Below, one piece after another: positions 25,880 through 34,267 of a stretch of 64,000 nucleotides of DNA. A model generated the notes under the pieces. The model was given only the letters and a program-made list of their open reading frames with translations. It did no database searches and was not told the DNA's origin. A program made the position numbers and the translations under genes. Numbering within the stretch: position 1 is the first letter of the stretch; each line of letters starts with the position of its first letter. Source of the DNA: Staphylospora marina (GTDB lineage: Bacteria > Bacillota > Bacilli > Thermoactinomycetales > Thermoactinomycetaceae); the NCBI RefSeq assembly GCF_003856495.1, contig NZ_CP034118.1, forward strand, positions 538,001 through 602,000. Direction: 5' to 3'.

Positions 25880-26605
25880 TCAGAATTGGATGATCCTTCG
25901 GTACATGTTGGGATCGAGCCTTCGAAACGCTCCGAATCCGGGTTCCGGATTGGCCTCGATCATCCAGACGTGACCGTTGGTGTCCACCCCCAGGTCAAAC
26001 CCGATCACCGGTTGGCGCGGTTCCCATTTCCCCAGGATTTGGGCGGCTTGCATGGTCAGATTCCGCAAATCCTTCAGCACCGATTCACTTGGCCGGCGTA
26101 CATTGGATTGCGAGAGTGCCTGCTCCACATAATGGACACCGCCCCCCGAACGGGAATTGGTGATGAAATGGCCGGGACCCGCCGTTTTGGCCACCCAACC
26201 GGTCAAGACCCAGGGACGGCCGGGTTTTCTTTGCGTGATGGTGCGAATCGTGAAGAGCTTTCCGCCAAGGCGGGCGAGCGGAATGCATTGCTGGATCAGG
26301 TACCGGGTCTCCGATCGTTTGTTGATCGCATCCGCCCATGCCGTCAAGGAGGGGGTGTCCCGAAACACCCGCACTTCTTTGTGGATTTGGGCGATCCGGC
26401 TTCCGTCCTCCCGACCGGTGATGAGGATCACCCCGACCCCTTGGCTCCCTCCGGAAGGCTTCAGGATCAGGGACTTGTGACGAGCGAGCATCTGTCTGAA
26501 CGTTTCGGGCGAATACAAGACCGTTCGCGGCAGTGAAGCTCTCAGCACCGGGTCTTTCATCAACCGCAAATGAACCCACCATTTGTATCCGATCCTGTTC
26601 ATCAT
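25880..26605 (-). CDS. YheC/YheD-like ATP-grasp protein (endospore coat-associated family)
   Basis: The 241-residue product carries ATP-grasp features of the YheC/YheD family: LILKPSGGSQGVGVILI (phosphate-binding loop), YLIQQCIPLARLGGKLFTIR, VIGFDLGVDTNG and a Mg-binding WMIEANPEPGFG. Proteins of this family are associated with spore coats in Bacillus; their substrate is not established. GGGAGGAG lies immediately upstream, giving two adjacent possible ATG starts (26605 and 26602). It is divergent from the CapA gene; the shorter length relative to full YheC/D proteins suggests a minimal catalytic version. Confidence 0.78.
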   Translation of the reverse strand: MMNRIGYKWWVHLRLMKDPVLRASLPRTVLYSPETFRQMLARHKSLILKPSGGSQGVGVILITGREDGSRIAQIHKEVRVFRDTPSLTAWADAINKRSETRYLIQQCIPLARLGGKLFTIRTITQRKPGRPWVLTGWVAKTAGPGHFITNSRSGGGVHYVEQALSQSNVRRPSESVLKDLRNLTMQAAQILGKWEPRQPVIGFDLGVDTNGHVWMIEANPEPGFGAFRRLDPNMYRRIIQF

Positions 26606-26772
26606 CCGGCTCCTCCCTGTTATTCCGGCAAAAACATCATCGGTACGGCAGTCTCAGCATATTCACCACTTGCAAATGTGCACCGGTCATACACACGGTT
26701 CGCGCAAAAGAAGCGAATGTCCCGAACACCCGGGTCGAAGAACCGTTGTGTTGCCGGAACGGGAGGGTTGAA

Positions 26773-27801
26773 ATGGGAACGGAAATCACCGTCTCCGCCG
26801 TCGGGGATCTGCTGATGCGGCCGGAGATCATTGCCACGGCGAGAGTTTCGGGAGGCCATGATTTTGACCCGTTGTTCAAGCCGGTGGCTCCGTATCTCGC
26901 GGCGGACTTTTCCATCGGCAATCTGGAAACCACGTTGTCCGGGCCCCAGGCCAAGTTTGTCCCCAAGTCGGGAGGGCCCAAGTTCAATTGTCCCGATTCG
27001 TTGGCCGGCACGCTCAAGCGCCTCGGATTCGACGTCCTGACCACCGCCAACAACCATTGCCTCGATTGCGGCATCCAAGGGCTGAGGCGAACGCTGGATG
27101 TCCTGGACCGACACGGGCTGGCTCACACGGGCACCGCCCGCTCCTTCGCCGAATCACGAAACCTGCTCATCAGGAACGTCAAGGGAATCCGGATCGGCAC
27201 GCTTGCCTACACCTACGGCACAAACGGCGTTCGCCCGCCGCGTGATCAGGGGTGGGCGGTCAATTGGCTGAACACGGGCAGAATCATCAACGACATCCGG
27301 CGGATGAAAGCACAGGGGACGGACCTTGTCGTGGTTTGCCTGCATTTCGGGTATGAGTACCACCTGTATCCGAGCCGATTCCAGAAGAATCTGGTGTCCA
27401 CCCTGTTCAGGCACGGGGCGGACGTGATCCTCGGAGCTCACCCGCATGTCATCCAGCCGGCCGTGTTCCGGGAGGTCAAAGACATTCACGGAGTGACCAA
27501 AAAACGCTTTGCCATCTATTCGCTGGGCAACTTCATCTCTTCCAGGCTGTACAAAAACGATCACACGCTGACGGGGGTCATCGTCCGCCTCAAAGTGGGG
27601 AAAACGCCTGGCGGATCCACCACGATCCGGCAGGTCCGGTTTGTGCCGACCTGGGTCCATGCCACCTGGTCCGGAAAACGGAGAATTTGCCGGGTGGTGC
27701 CGCTTGAAAACGCGTTGAAAACCCAACCCCCGGGGCCGTACAAGGACCGGATGCTGCGGATGTATCGCCACTTTCAGAGCCACATTTGGAAACCGGTGTA
27801 A
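26773..27801 (+). CDS. CapA/PgsA-like metallophosphatase-fold protein
   Basis: The 342-residue protein has the CapA signature: SAVGDLLMRPEI, SIGNLETTLSG, DVLTTANNHCLDCG, VVCLHFGYEY, VILGAHPHVIQP and FAIYSLGNFISS, supplying Asp, Asn and His metal ligands. Family members act in poly-gamma-glutamate synthesis or related capsule handling, but many are solitary and uncharacterised. No signal peptide or anchor is visible from ATG 26773 (GGGAGGG 6 bases upstream), so unlike membrane-bound PgsA this copy may be cytoplasmic. No pgsB/C genes are nearby. Confidence 0.82.
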   Translation: MGTEITVSAVGDLLMRPEIIATARVSGGHDFDPLFKPVAPYLAADFSIGNLETTLSGPQAKFVPKSGGPKFNCPDSLAGTLKRLGFDVLTTANNHCLDCGIQGLRRTLDVLDRHGLAHTGTARSFAESRNLLIRNVKGIRIGTLAYTYGTNGVRPPRDQGWAVNWLNTGRIINDIRRMKAQGTDLVVVCLHFGYEYHLYPSRFQKNLVSTLFRHGADVILGAHPHVIQPAVFREVKDIHGVTKKRFAIYSLGNFISSRLYKNDHTLTGVIVRLKVGKTPGGSTTIRQVRFVPTWVHATWSGKRRICRVVPLENALKTQPPGPYKDRMLRMYRHFQSHIWKPV

Positions 27802-27820
27802 AGCCTGTTGACAGATGAAA

Positions 27821-27857
27821 ATCACCCTCCGTCCTTGCAGGCAAGGAGGAGGGTGAT
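27821..27857. terminator. hairpin between convergent capA-like and NlpC/P60 genes
   Basis: ATCACCCTCC (27821-27830) pairs with GGAGGGTGAT (27848-27857); on the minus strand a TTTTC follows. Confidence 0.65.
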
Positions 27858-27868
27858 CCCGAAACGCT

Positions 27869-28543
27869 TCAGTAAAGAACCCGGCGGGCCACCATGAAGC
27901 GTTTTTTGTATTCGCTGTTCAGCGTGGAAATCACGACGTTGTTCTTGTATCCGAAGTTGTGAATGATTTTGTTGTCTCCGATGTAGATTCCGACGTGACC
28001 CACATCACCTGGCTTGTCAATCCAGAAGAACAGCAGGTCGCCTTTTTCAAACTGACCCCAAGCCACTTTTTGTCCGACTTTGGCCTGAGCGTCGTCATCC
28101 CGGTTGACCAGGGTCACGCCCACGTTGGCCAGCTTGTACACCAGGTAGGTGTAGCCGGAGCAGTCGGTTTTGATGATCGGGCCGGTTTCATCCCGTTGGG
28201 ACCAATGGGCATACTTCACTCTGTCTTTCAGGGAAATGGCGGTTTGCACCACTTTTTCCCGTTTGGCTTGCAGCGTGGACGGAGTGGAAGTTTGACCGGT
28301 TGCCGGTTGGGTGGTCGTCACGGGTTGAGCCGGCTTCGTCGGAGTTTGAGTGGAACCGGTGGCGTTTTCGACCGGGGTGGAACGGACGGTGGTGACTTTC
28401 TTCGGAACTTTCAGTCCAACTCGGTCGAAAATGTCCCCGACAGAAATGGCATGCGCTGTACCGGAGAGGGGGAGAGCGGTACCAACGAAAACGGCAGCCA
28501 TGGCAGTCACAGCCAGCTTCTTGAAGAAGTTCTGATTGCGCAT
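27869..28543 (-). CDS. secreted NlpC/P60 D,L-endopeptidase
   Basis: The product (224 residues) cleaves peptidoglycan stem peptides outside the cell. A Sec signal peptide ends with LSGTAHA near residue 32. A Thr/Pro/Gln-rich linker follows, then the NlpC/P60 domain with catalytic Cys in KTDCSGYT, His in DVGHVGIYIGD and the third polar residue in KIIHNFG. GGGAGGA precedes ATG 28543. An upstream sequence matching the WalR consensus suggests control by the essential WalRK two-component system, as for cwlO and lytE in Bacillus. Confidence 0.88.
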   Translation of the reverse strand: MRNQNFFKKLAVTAMAAVFVGTALPLSGTAHAISVGDIFDRVGLKVPKKVTTVRSTPVENATGSTQTPTKPAQPVTTTQPATGQTSTPSTLQAKREKVVQTAISLKDRVKYAHWSQRDETGPIIKTDCSGYTYLVYKLANVGVTLVNRDDDAQAKVGQKVAWGQFEKGDLLFFWIDKPGDVGHVGIYIGDNKIIHNFGYKNNVVISTLNSEYKKRFMVARRVLY

Positions 28544-28579
28544 CAAATCCTCCCTTTCGTTCTGGAATCGTTTTTCATT

Positions 28580-28596
28580 GTAACATACTATTTACA
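28580..28596 (-). promoter_or_regulatory. WalR-like box upstream of the endopeptidase gene
   Basis: On the minus strand TGTAAA-TAGTA-TGTTAC fits the WalR (YycF) consensus TGTWAH-N5-TGTWAH at every position. The second half overlaps a candidate -10 (TACAAT, 28577-28582), about 35 bases before the start codon. Confidence 0.6.
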
Positions 28597-28699
28597 GTAA
28601 TTTACTTCCAATATTTTCAATAAGATAGAAAAGTTGTTTTTGTATGTAAGAAATAAGTAGGTTCAAATCGTTTTTTGTGGTCGATTGCAAGTCGGTCCC

Positions 28700-29135
28700 T
28701 GTGAGTGCCAAAAGGAGCATAGCCGGGTGTGTTCCCTGTTTTGCCACTGCAATGAAGCGGAGCAGGGATCACACCCGGCAGTTTCGGTGAGACTCACCTG
28801 ATGAGCATCAACCAAACCAAAAGGAAGCCTGGCTGATCCCTGCGGAGTGCCTTTGCCACTGCAACGAAACGGAGCAGGGATCAGCCAGGCAGTTTCTGTG
28901 TGATTCACCTGATGAGCACTACCCAAACCAAAAGGAAGCTTGGGATGGTCTCTGCGAGTGCCTTTGCCACTGCAATGAAGCGGAGCAGGGATCAGCCAGG
29001 CAATTTCTGTGTGATTCACCGATGAGCTTCAACCAAACCAAAAGGAAGCTTGCTGATCCCTGCGGAGTGCCTTTGCCATCGCAATGAAACGAAGCAGGGA
29101 TCAGCCAGGCAGTTTCTGTGTGATTCATCAACCAA
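28700..29135. repeat. four-unit array of ~110-bp hairpin-forming repeats
   Basis: Four units spaced 112, 111 and 109 bp share a segment around TTGCCACTGCAATGAA. Each unit is bounded by inverted arms. In unit 2, GCCTGGCTGATCCCTGC (28827-28843) pairs perfectly over 17 bp with 28874-28890. In unit 1 the arms differ (GCCGGGTGTG at 28722 with CACACCCGGC at 28770) but still pair. Unit 4 keeps 12 bp and unit 3 has a degraded left arm. The period is not a multiple of three, so it is non-coding. The linker ACCAAACCAAAAGGAAGC is also conserved. The nature is unknown. Confidence 0.8.
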
Positions 29136-29164
29136 ATCCATCTGCGAGGAAAGACCCCCTGAAC

Positions 29165-29202
29165 GTCAAAGAGCGAGGCTTCAGACGACCTCGCTCTTTG
29201 AC
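29165..29202. terminator. long perfect hairpin downstream of the VOC gene
   Basis: GTCAAAGAGCGAGG (29165-29178) pairs with CCTCGCTCTTTGAC (29189-29202), 14 bp. It follows the 3' end of the minus-strand VOC gene but lacks a strong T run. Confidence 0.5.
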
Positions 29203-29271
29203 ATCCATGGAACCGGATGCATGCTCGTTTGTGTGTCGCTGGCTCCGGGAGCGTTCTTGAACAGTTTTCGA

Positions 29272-29694
29272 TCAGGAGCCGGATTCCTCGCTGTCCAGGT
29301 TGAGCTGCCAATGGATTCCGAATTTGTCCGTGACACTTCCGTAGAGCTTGCTCCAAAACGTTTCCTGCAACTCCAGATGGACCGTTCCGCCTTCTTTCAA
29401 CTTGGCGAACCAGTTTTTGAGATCCTCTGCGGACTTGCTCAGGAGCGCGATGGAGATGTTGTTGCCCACGGTGAACGGATGGTCCGGCCAGACATCGGAA
29501 AGCATCAGGGGGCTGCCGTTTACCGTCATCCTGGCGTGCAGGATCCAGTTTTTGATTCCCTCCGGGACGGGATGGTCTCCGGGAGCTTCACCGTAAGTCA
29601 TGATTTGCGGATTGGGGTCGCCGAACACATCCGCATAAAACTCGATCGCCTCGCGACATTTCCCTTGAAAGTTCAGATAAACGTTCAGCGGCAT
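29272..29694 (-). CDS. PhnB-like VOC (glyoxalase/bleomycin-resistance fold) protein
   Basis: This 140-residue protein has the PhnB-type pattern: MPLNVYLNFQGKCREAIEFY at the start, a central HARMTVNGSPLMLSDVWPD, and the C-terminal YGSVTDKFGIHWQLNLD. The superfamily uses paired beta-alpha-beta-beta-beta units to bind metals or ligands; PhnB-like members have no established reaction. ATG 29694 has AAAGGA 8 bases upstream and matches family starts; a longer open frame upstream is not protein-like. Confidence 0.82.
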   Translation of the reverse strand: MPLNVYLNFQGKCREAIEFYADVFGDPNPQIMTYGEAPGDHPVPEGIKNWILHARMTVNGSPLMLSDVWPDHPFTVGNNISIALLSKSAEDLKNWFAKLKEGGTVHLELQETFWSKLYGSVTDKFGIHWQLNLDSEESGS

Positions 29695-29865
29695 GGGGTT
29701 CATCCTTTCTGAAGGGATCAACTTCCCGTTGAGCGTTTCAGACGGGGCAGACATGGATCCGCGTCTTCCATAGGATTTGCTTTCATCCGTCTGATGATAC
29801 ACCCGCTTGCCGGAAAGTCGTGCGAACATATATTCTCATCGGCTCCCGAAATTCCCTTTTCGGGG

Positions 29866-29908
29866 TGTGACTTTTTTCATAGAAAAAAACCGAAAGACCG
29901 AGTACCCT
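29866..29908 (+). promoter_or_regulatory. Crp/Fnr-type promoter of ywiC
   Basis: TGTGA-CTTTTT-TCATA (29866-29881) is a one-mismatch Fnr-type box, and TACCCT (29903-29908) a -10 candidate 21 bp downstream. This puts the box centre at -41.5 if transcription starts at 29915. Confidence 0.6.
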
Positions 29909-29930
29909 TTGAAGAGAAGGGGGGACTGGC

Positions 29931-30647
29931 ATGAAACCGGTGATTCCTCATGAGCACGGAGGATGGGCCATGCTGACGGTGCCGTTTCTGTTGGGAACCT
30001 TTGCGGGAGATCCCGGCTGGGGCCATTTGTTGCTGTTCCTGGCATGGCTGATGTTTTACCTGTTCACATACTCGTTCAAGGAATGGATCAAGAGGCAACG
30101 GAGGGAAAGCCGATTTGTTCGCTGGGCCGTCATATACTCCGTGTTGGGACTGTGTTTTCTGATCATCCCGTTGAAAAATGAACCGTCTCTGGTGTGGTTG
30201 GCTCCGCTGTTGTGCATTTCGTTCGTGATGCATCTGTGGCACGTCAAGAGAAAGAACGAGCGGGCGATGACCAACAACGTGGGGGCCGTCCACGCGTTTT
30301 CCGTGGGAGCCGTGGCCGCCTGCGTGTTCGGCACCGGAAAGTGGGATGTATCGGCACTGTTTGTCTATGTGCACAGTGCCGTATATTATCTGGGATCGGT
30401 CTTTTTCGTCAAATCGATTCTCAGGGAGAAGAACAATCCGCGATGGATGGGCTACGCCAAAACGTATCATTGGTTGATGCTTCCGATCCCCGCTTTGTTC
30501 GGCCAACCCTTGTTGTTCATCCCTTTCCTGTTTTCGCTGGTGAGATTGTACCGGTGGGGCGGAAAACCTCTCCAACCGATTCGCATCGGGATGATCGAGT
30601 TTGCCAATTCGGCGCAGTTTCTCATTCTTTCCGTATGGTTGCTGTGA
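29931..30647 (+). CDS. ywiC: YwiC-like integral membrane protein
   Basis: The 238-residue, roughly seven-helix protein starts with PVIPHEHGGWAMLTVPFL, the family hallmark of YwiC-like proteins (PF14256), and keeps the GAVHAFSVGA and FANSAQFLILS segments. In Bacillus subtilis ywiC lies beside fnr and the nitrate genes, and its function is unknown. The Fnr-type promoter here agrees with an anaerobic role. GAAGGGGGG precedes ATG 29931. Confidence 0.82.
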   Translation: MKPVIPHEHGGWAMLTVPFLLGTFAGDPGWGHLLLFLAWLMFYLFTYSFKEWIKRQRRESRFVRWAVIYSVLGLCFLIIPLKNEPSLVWLAPLLCISFVMHLWHVKRKNERAMTNNVGAVHAFSVGAVAACVFGTGKWDVSALFVYVHSAVYYLGSVFFVKSILREKNNPRWMGYAKTYHWLMLPIPALFGQPLLFIPFLFSLVRLYRWGGKPLQPIRIGMIEFANSAQFLILSVWLL

Positions 30648-30678
30648 AACCGACAACTTGATCCGACAAAACGAAGAA

Positions 30679-30704
30679 CCCCCGGCAACTGCCGGGGGGT
30701 TTTG
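30679..30704. terminator. bidirectional terminator between ywiC and hemQ
   Basis: CCCCCGGC (30679-30686) pairs with GCCGGGGG (30691-30698), followed by GTTTTG; the other side is also A-rich, so it can serve both convergent genes. Confidence 0.75.
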
Positions 30705-30722
30705 TCATGTCCGGAATGATCC

Positions 30723-31481
30723 TTATCCTTGGATGTGTTCTTCGAGCAGGTTGCGAAGAGCTTCGGGAGTCAGCCTGGAGCCGACGTAGAAGGAACCGAA
30801 ATCGCCGAAGCGCGCGCTGACTTCGTCGAATCTCATTTCGTACACCAGCTTTTTGAAGGAGAGCGGATCATCGGAAAAGAGGGACACGCCCCATTCCCAG
30901 TCGTCCAGACCGACCGAGCCCGTGATGATCTGGCGCACTCTTCCGGCGTAGGAACGTCCGATCATGCCGTGGCTTCTCATCATGGAACGGCGTTCTTCGC
31001 TCGACAGCATGTACCAGTTGTCATTGCCGGAGCGGCGTTTGTTCATCGGATAGAAACAGGTGTATTGTGTCTTCGGCAGGATGGGTTCCAGCCGCGCCCG
31101 GAATTGCGGATCGCTCATCGGATCCGTGCCCGGAGGAATGGTGTAGGCACTCAGTTCCACGACGGAAGTATAGGAATAGGGAGTGGTGGTCACTTCCGCA
31201 AAACCGGTTTTGTCAAAACGGAATTTCACTTCATTCAGTTCGTCCATGGTGGGGCGGAGGTGGATGAACAAGAGATCGGCTTTGTGACCGAGAATGGCGT
31301 ATTGGCCGAAGCTGCCCCGGCGATGTTCTTCCACTTCCGCAAACTGATGGACGGTGTCCAACAACTCCTCCACCCGTTGGCGACGGTCTTCGGCGCTGAG
31401 GGATTTCCATTTCGTCCAGTCAATCTTGCGAAAATCGTGATAGGCATACCAGCCTTCGTAGGTTGTTACTGCTTGACTCAT
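30723..31481 (-). CDS. hemQ: coproheme decarboxylase HemQ/ChdC, first copy
   Basis: HemQ converts coproheme to heme b by oxidative decarboxylation, the last step of the Gram-positive heme route. The 252-residue protein has the family's [17 protein letters not shown], whose Tyr is the radical site, and [12 protein letters not shown] with the proximal heme-ligand His. ATG 31481 has GGAAGG about 8 bases upstream. It stands alone here, away from hemEHY, with TATGAT as a weak -10 upstream. A second, highly similar copy lies at 52578-53336, also 252 residues. Confidence 0.9.
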   Translation of the reverse strand: MSQAVTTYEGWYAYHDFRKIDWTKWKSLSAEDRRQRVEELLDTVHQFAEVEEHRRGSFGQYAILGHKADLLFIHLRPTMDELNEVKFRFDKTGFAEVTTTPYSYTSVVELSAYTIPPGTDPMSDPQFRARLEPILPKTQYTCFYPMNKRRSGNDNWYMLSSEERRSMMRSHGMIGRSYAGRVRQIITGSVGLDDWEWGVSLFSDDPLSFKKLVYEMRFDEVSARFGDFGSFYVGSRLTPEALRNLLEEHIQG

Positions 31482-31911
31482 GCGTTCACTTCCTTCCACC
31501 CGTCTTGATGACTGCGGCCTGTCGCCTTTTTTTCATTTCAACTTCTATCATACTCTTTTTTTTGTTTTTGGGCAGGTCCATCCCCGGATTTGCAAGGCCG
31601 GAGTTGCCGGGATCGGGAGGAAATCGGACGATATGGAAGGATTTCTGAGGATCCCTGAAGCGATCTCTACTCAGGCGGAAATATACCGGTATATCCAAAA
31701 ATATTTGATATAATGCGATTTGTTCATGAAATTGTTGTTTTATATAATTTTGATGTCCCGAAAAAATCATTGCCATTCACCGCCGGAAAGAACAAATCGG
31801 ATTGATGGTGATATTTCGGTGATGATTCCCGGGTTTGTCGGTTGCGGAAATTCACATATAGATATAAATCTCTATTTTTTTATTTGTAAATTTTTAACTG
31901 GAGTGAAGCGG
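31482..31911 (+). promoter_or_regulatory. A+T-rich leader with promoter and palindrome of the osmoprotectant operon
   Basis: The palindrome ATATACCGGTATAT (31681-31694) covers the -35 region of an extended -10, TGATATAAT (31706-31714). A second TATAAT occurs at 31743-31748. The 160-200 base leader down to the first gene is very A+T-rich. The palindrome may bind a MarR/GbsR-like regulator; none is encoded nearby. Confidence 0.5.
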
Positions 31912-32661
31912 ATGATCAAGTTCGAAAACGTCACGAAAACGTACGCGGACGGAACGGTCGCCCTGAAAGAAATCAATCTTCATATCCGGAAAGGAGAACT
32001 GCTCACCCTGATCGGCCCCAGCGGTTGCGGCAAAACGACCCTGATGAAAATGATCAACCGGCTGGTGGAGCCCTCCTCCGGGAAGGTGTTCATCAACGGG
32101 GAAGACATCTCCGGGATCGATCCGGTGGAGCTTCGGAGAAACATCGGATATGTGATTCAGCAGATCGGCCTGTTCCCGCACATGAAAATCAAGGATAACG
32201 TGGCACTGGTGCCGAGGTTGAAGAACATGGACCCTGAAAAGGTCGAAAAACGGGTGGATGAATTGCTCGAGTTGGTCGGGCTGGATCCGCATGTCTACCG
32301 TGACCGTTATCCGGCCGAACTCAGCGGCGGGCAACAACAACGGGTCGGCGTCATCCGGGCGCTTGCCGCGGAACCGTCCATCATTCTCATGGACGAGCCG
32401 TTCAGCGCGCTGGATCCCATCACCCGTGAACAACTGCAGGAAGAACTGGTGCGATTGCAGGCGGAGATCAAAAAAACCATCGTGTTCGTGACCCATGACA
32501 TGGATGAGGCACTGCAAATCGCGGATCGCATCGTGCTGATGAAAGAGGGGCAAATCGTTCAGGTGGACACGCCCGAGCGGATGCTCCAACAACCCGCAAA
32601 CGACTTCGTTCGCGGATTCATCGGCGTGAAGCGGTTGAGCCGGTTCAAGAAGATCCAGTGA
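31912..32661 (+). CDS. opuCA: osmoprotectant (betaine/carnitine/choline) ABC transporter ATPase
   Basis: The 249-residue ATPase has Walker A GPSGCGKTT, Q-loop YVIQQIGLFPHM, signature LSGGQQQRV, Walker B SIILMDEPF and VFVTHDMDEA. The IGLFPHMKIKDNVALVP and ALDPITREQLQEEL segments are typical of OpuCA/ProV. It lacks the C-terminal CBS pair of Bacillus OpuCA (about 380 residues), so ionic-strength sensing through CBS domains is not expected. ATG 31912 has GGAG 8 bases upstream. It forms an operon with the permease and binding protein that follow. Confidence 0.85.
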   Translation: MIKFENVTKTYADGTVALKEINLHIRKGELLTLIGPSGCGKTTLMKMINRLVEPSSGKVFINGEDISGIDPVELRRNIGYVIQQIGLFPHMKIKDNVALVPRLKNMDPEKVEKRVDELLELVGLDPHVYRDRYPAELSGGQQQRVGVIRALAAEPSIILMDEPFSALDPITREQLQEELVRLQAEIKKTIVFVTHDMDEALQIADRIVLMKEGQIVQVDTPERMLQQPANDFVRGFIGVKRLSRFKKIQ

Positions 32662-32676
32662 AAGGGGGGAGCGGGA

Positions 32677-33321
32677 ATGACTTTGTTGGACGTGATTGCC
32701 GAGCGGCAAGAAGAAATCATTCAGGCCACCTTGCAACACCTCGAACTCTCCTTCGCCGCCGTTCTCTTTTCCATATTGGTCGCGGTTCCCGCGGGAATTT
32801 TCCTGACGCGTCATCAGAAGCTTGCCGGCCCGATCATCGGTTTGGCTTCCGTTTTCCAGACCATTCCCAGCCTCGCGCTTCTGGGCTTCATGATTCCTCT
32901 TCTGGGAATCGGCTGGACGCCGGCGATCGTGGCCCTCACCATCTACGGGTTGTTGCCGATTCTGCGCAACACGTACACCGGGATCATGAACGTCGACAAG
33001 TTCATGATCGAGGCGGGCAAAGGGATGGGCATGACCGATTTTCAGGTGTTGTTCAAGGTGCAGATTCCTCTCGCTTTGTCCGTGATCATGGCCGGGATCC
33101 GGACGGCCACCGTGATGATCATCGGGGTGGCGACGCTCGCCGCCTTGATCGGTGCGGGAGGTTTGGGGGATCTGATTTTCCGCGGCATCTCCATGGTTTC
33201 CACGGAACTGATCCTGGCCGGGGCGATCCCGGCGGCCCTGCTGGCACTGGTTTTCGATGCCCTGCTGGAATGGCTGGAAAAAACGGTGACGCCCAAAGGA
33301 ATCAAGCAAAGTCAGAACTGA
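32677..33321 (+). CDS. osmoprotectant ABC transporter permease
   Basis: The 214-residue protein has about five membrane helices and the OpuCB/OpuCD pattern: SLALLGFMIPLLGIG, LPILRNTYTGIMNVD, and an EAA loop with EAGKGMGMTDFQVLFKVQIP that contacts the ATPase. It starts 15 bp after the ATPase gene with a clear AAGGGGGGAG site. Listeria and Bacillus systems carry two permease genes; only one is present here, so a homodimeric channel is expected. Confidence 0.85.
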   Translation: MTLLDVIAERQEEIIQATLQHLELSFAAVLFSILVAVPAGIFLTRHQKLAGPIIGLASVFQTIPSLALLGFMIPLLGIGWTPAIVALTIYGLLPILRNTYTGIMNVDKFMIEAGKGMGMTDFQVLFKVQIPLALSVIMAGIRTATVMIIGVATLAALIGAGGLGDLIFRGISMVSTELILAGAIPAALLALVFDALLEWLEKTVTPKGIKQSQN

Positions 33322-33349
33322 GGAGAGCCATGACGGAAAGGAGCGGATC

Positions 33350-34243
33350 ATGAAGGCAAAAAAAGCGATTCTTCTGATGTTGGCATTGGTTCTGGCGGTT
33401 CCGCTGGTCGCATGCGGATCTGCCGATGACGACAAGATTGTGGTGGCCGGAAAAAACTTCACCGAACAGGACATTTTGGCCCACATGATGGCTTCCCTGA
33501 TCGAAGCCAAAACGGATTTGAAGGTGGAACGCAAAACGTTTCTCGGCGGAACGCAAGTGGTCCACAACGCCTTGATCAACGGAAGCGTGGATCTGTATCC
33601 GGAATACACGGGAACGGGGTGGACCGCCACCCTGAAACAGAAGACGATCACCGATCCGCAGGAAATGTATGAGAAAGTGAAGAAGGCGTATGAGGAAAAA
33701 TTCAGTGTGGTTTGGCTGGAGCCGTTCGGCTTCAACAACACCTACACGTTGACGATGAGAACGGATCACGCCGAAAAGTTGGGGGTGGAAACGTTCTCCG
33801 ATCTCCTCAAGCACGCCCCGAACCTCGTGCTGGGTTCCACCCAGGAGTTTCTGGAGCGTCCTGACGGATACAAAGGATTGCAGGAAACCTACGGGTTCCG
33901 TTTCAAATCGGCCAAAGGCATGGATGCGGGACTCACCTACGGCGCCGTCAAGGAAGGTGCGGTGGATGTGATTGACGGTTTTTCCACGGACGGCCGCATT
34001 CCCGCATTCAACCTGAAAATCCTCAAGGATGACAAACAGTTTTTCCCGCCTTACCACGCGGCTCCGATCATCCGGCAGGACACGCTGAAGGCCCATCCGG
34101 AGCTGGAGCAAGTGCTGAATCTCCTCGCCGGAAAACTGGATGAAAAGACCATGGCAATGTTGAATGCCCAGGTTGATCTCGAAGGAAAGAAAGCCCGCGA
34201 TGTGGCGGAAAACTGGCTGAGAGAGCAAGGCCTGATTCAATAA
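33350..34243 (+). CDS. osmoprotectant-binding lipoprotein
   Basis: The 297-residue product has a lipoprotein signal (LVLAVPLVACG) and the OpuAC/OpuCC-type domain: VVAGKNFTEQDILAHMMA, DLYPEYTGTGWTA, WLEPFGFNNTYTL, VIDGFSTDGRI and FFPPYHAAPI. Tyr and other aromatic residues in these segments form the cage for quaternary amines. It starts 28 bp after the permease and closes the operon; two consecutive copies of TAATGACATTTCT follow the last codons. Confidence 0.85.
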   Translation: MKAKKAILLMLALVLAVPLVACGSADDDKIVVAGKNFTEQDILAHMMASLIEAKTDLKVERKTFLGGTQVVHNALINGSVDLYPEYTGTGWTATLKQKTITDPQEMYEKVKKAYEEKFSVVWLEPFGFNNTYTLTMRTDHAEKLGVETFSDLLKHAPNLVLGSTQEFLERPDGYKGLQETYGFRFKSAKGMDAGLTYGAVKEGAVDVIDGFSTDGRIPAFNLKILKDDKQFFPPYHAAPIIRQDTLKAHPELEQVLNLLAGKLDEKTMAMLNAQVDLEGKKARDVAENWLREQGLIQ

Positions 34244-34267
34244 TGACATTTCTTAATGACATTTCTT

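Noticed and set aside
28790-29030. CTGATGAG in the hairpin repeats, with GAAAC nearby, resembling a hammerhead ribozyme core
   Set aside because: The required stem II and GAAA/UH arrangement does not follow CTGATGA; only short strings agree.
28700-29135. CRISPR array
   Set aside because: The repeated part makes up nearly the whole unit, there are no unique spacers of regular length and no cas genes.
28663-29356. Minus-strand ORFs across the repeat block with repeated HTETAWLIPAP-like peptides
   Set aside because: Unit length varies (112, 111, 109 bp) so the frame is not kept; no ribosome-binding site; the repeats are explained by DNA or RNA structure.
31720-31911. N-terminal extension of the osmoprotectant ATPase
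   Set aside because: The extension is low-complexity, A+T-rich and lacks a binding site; ATPases of this family start at the MIKFENV position.
34241-34267. Two consecutive copies of TAATGACATTTCT after the osmoprotectant-binding protein gene
   Set aside because: A simple short duplication containing the stop codon; no sign of function.
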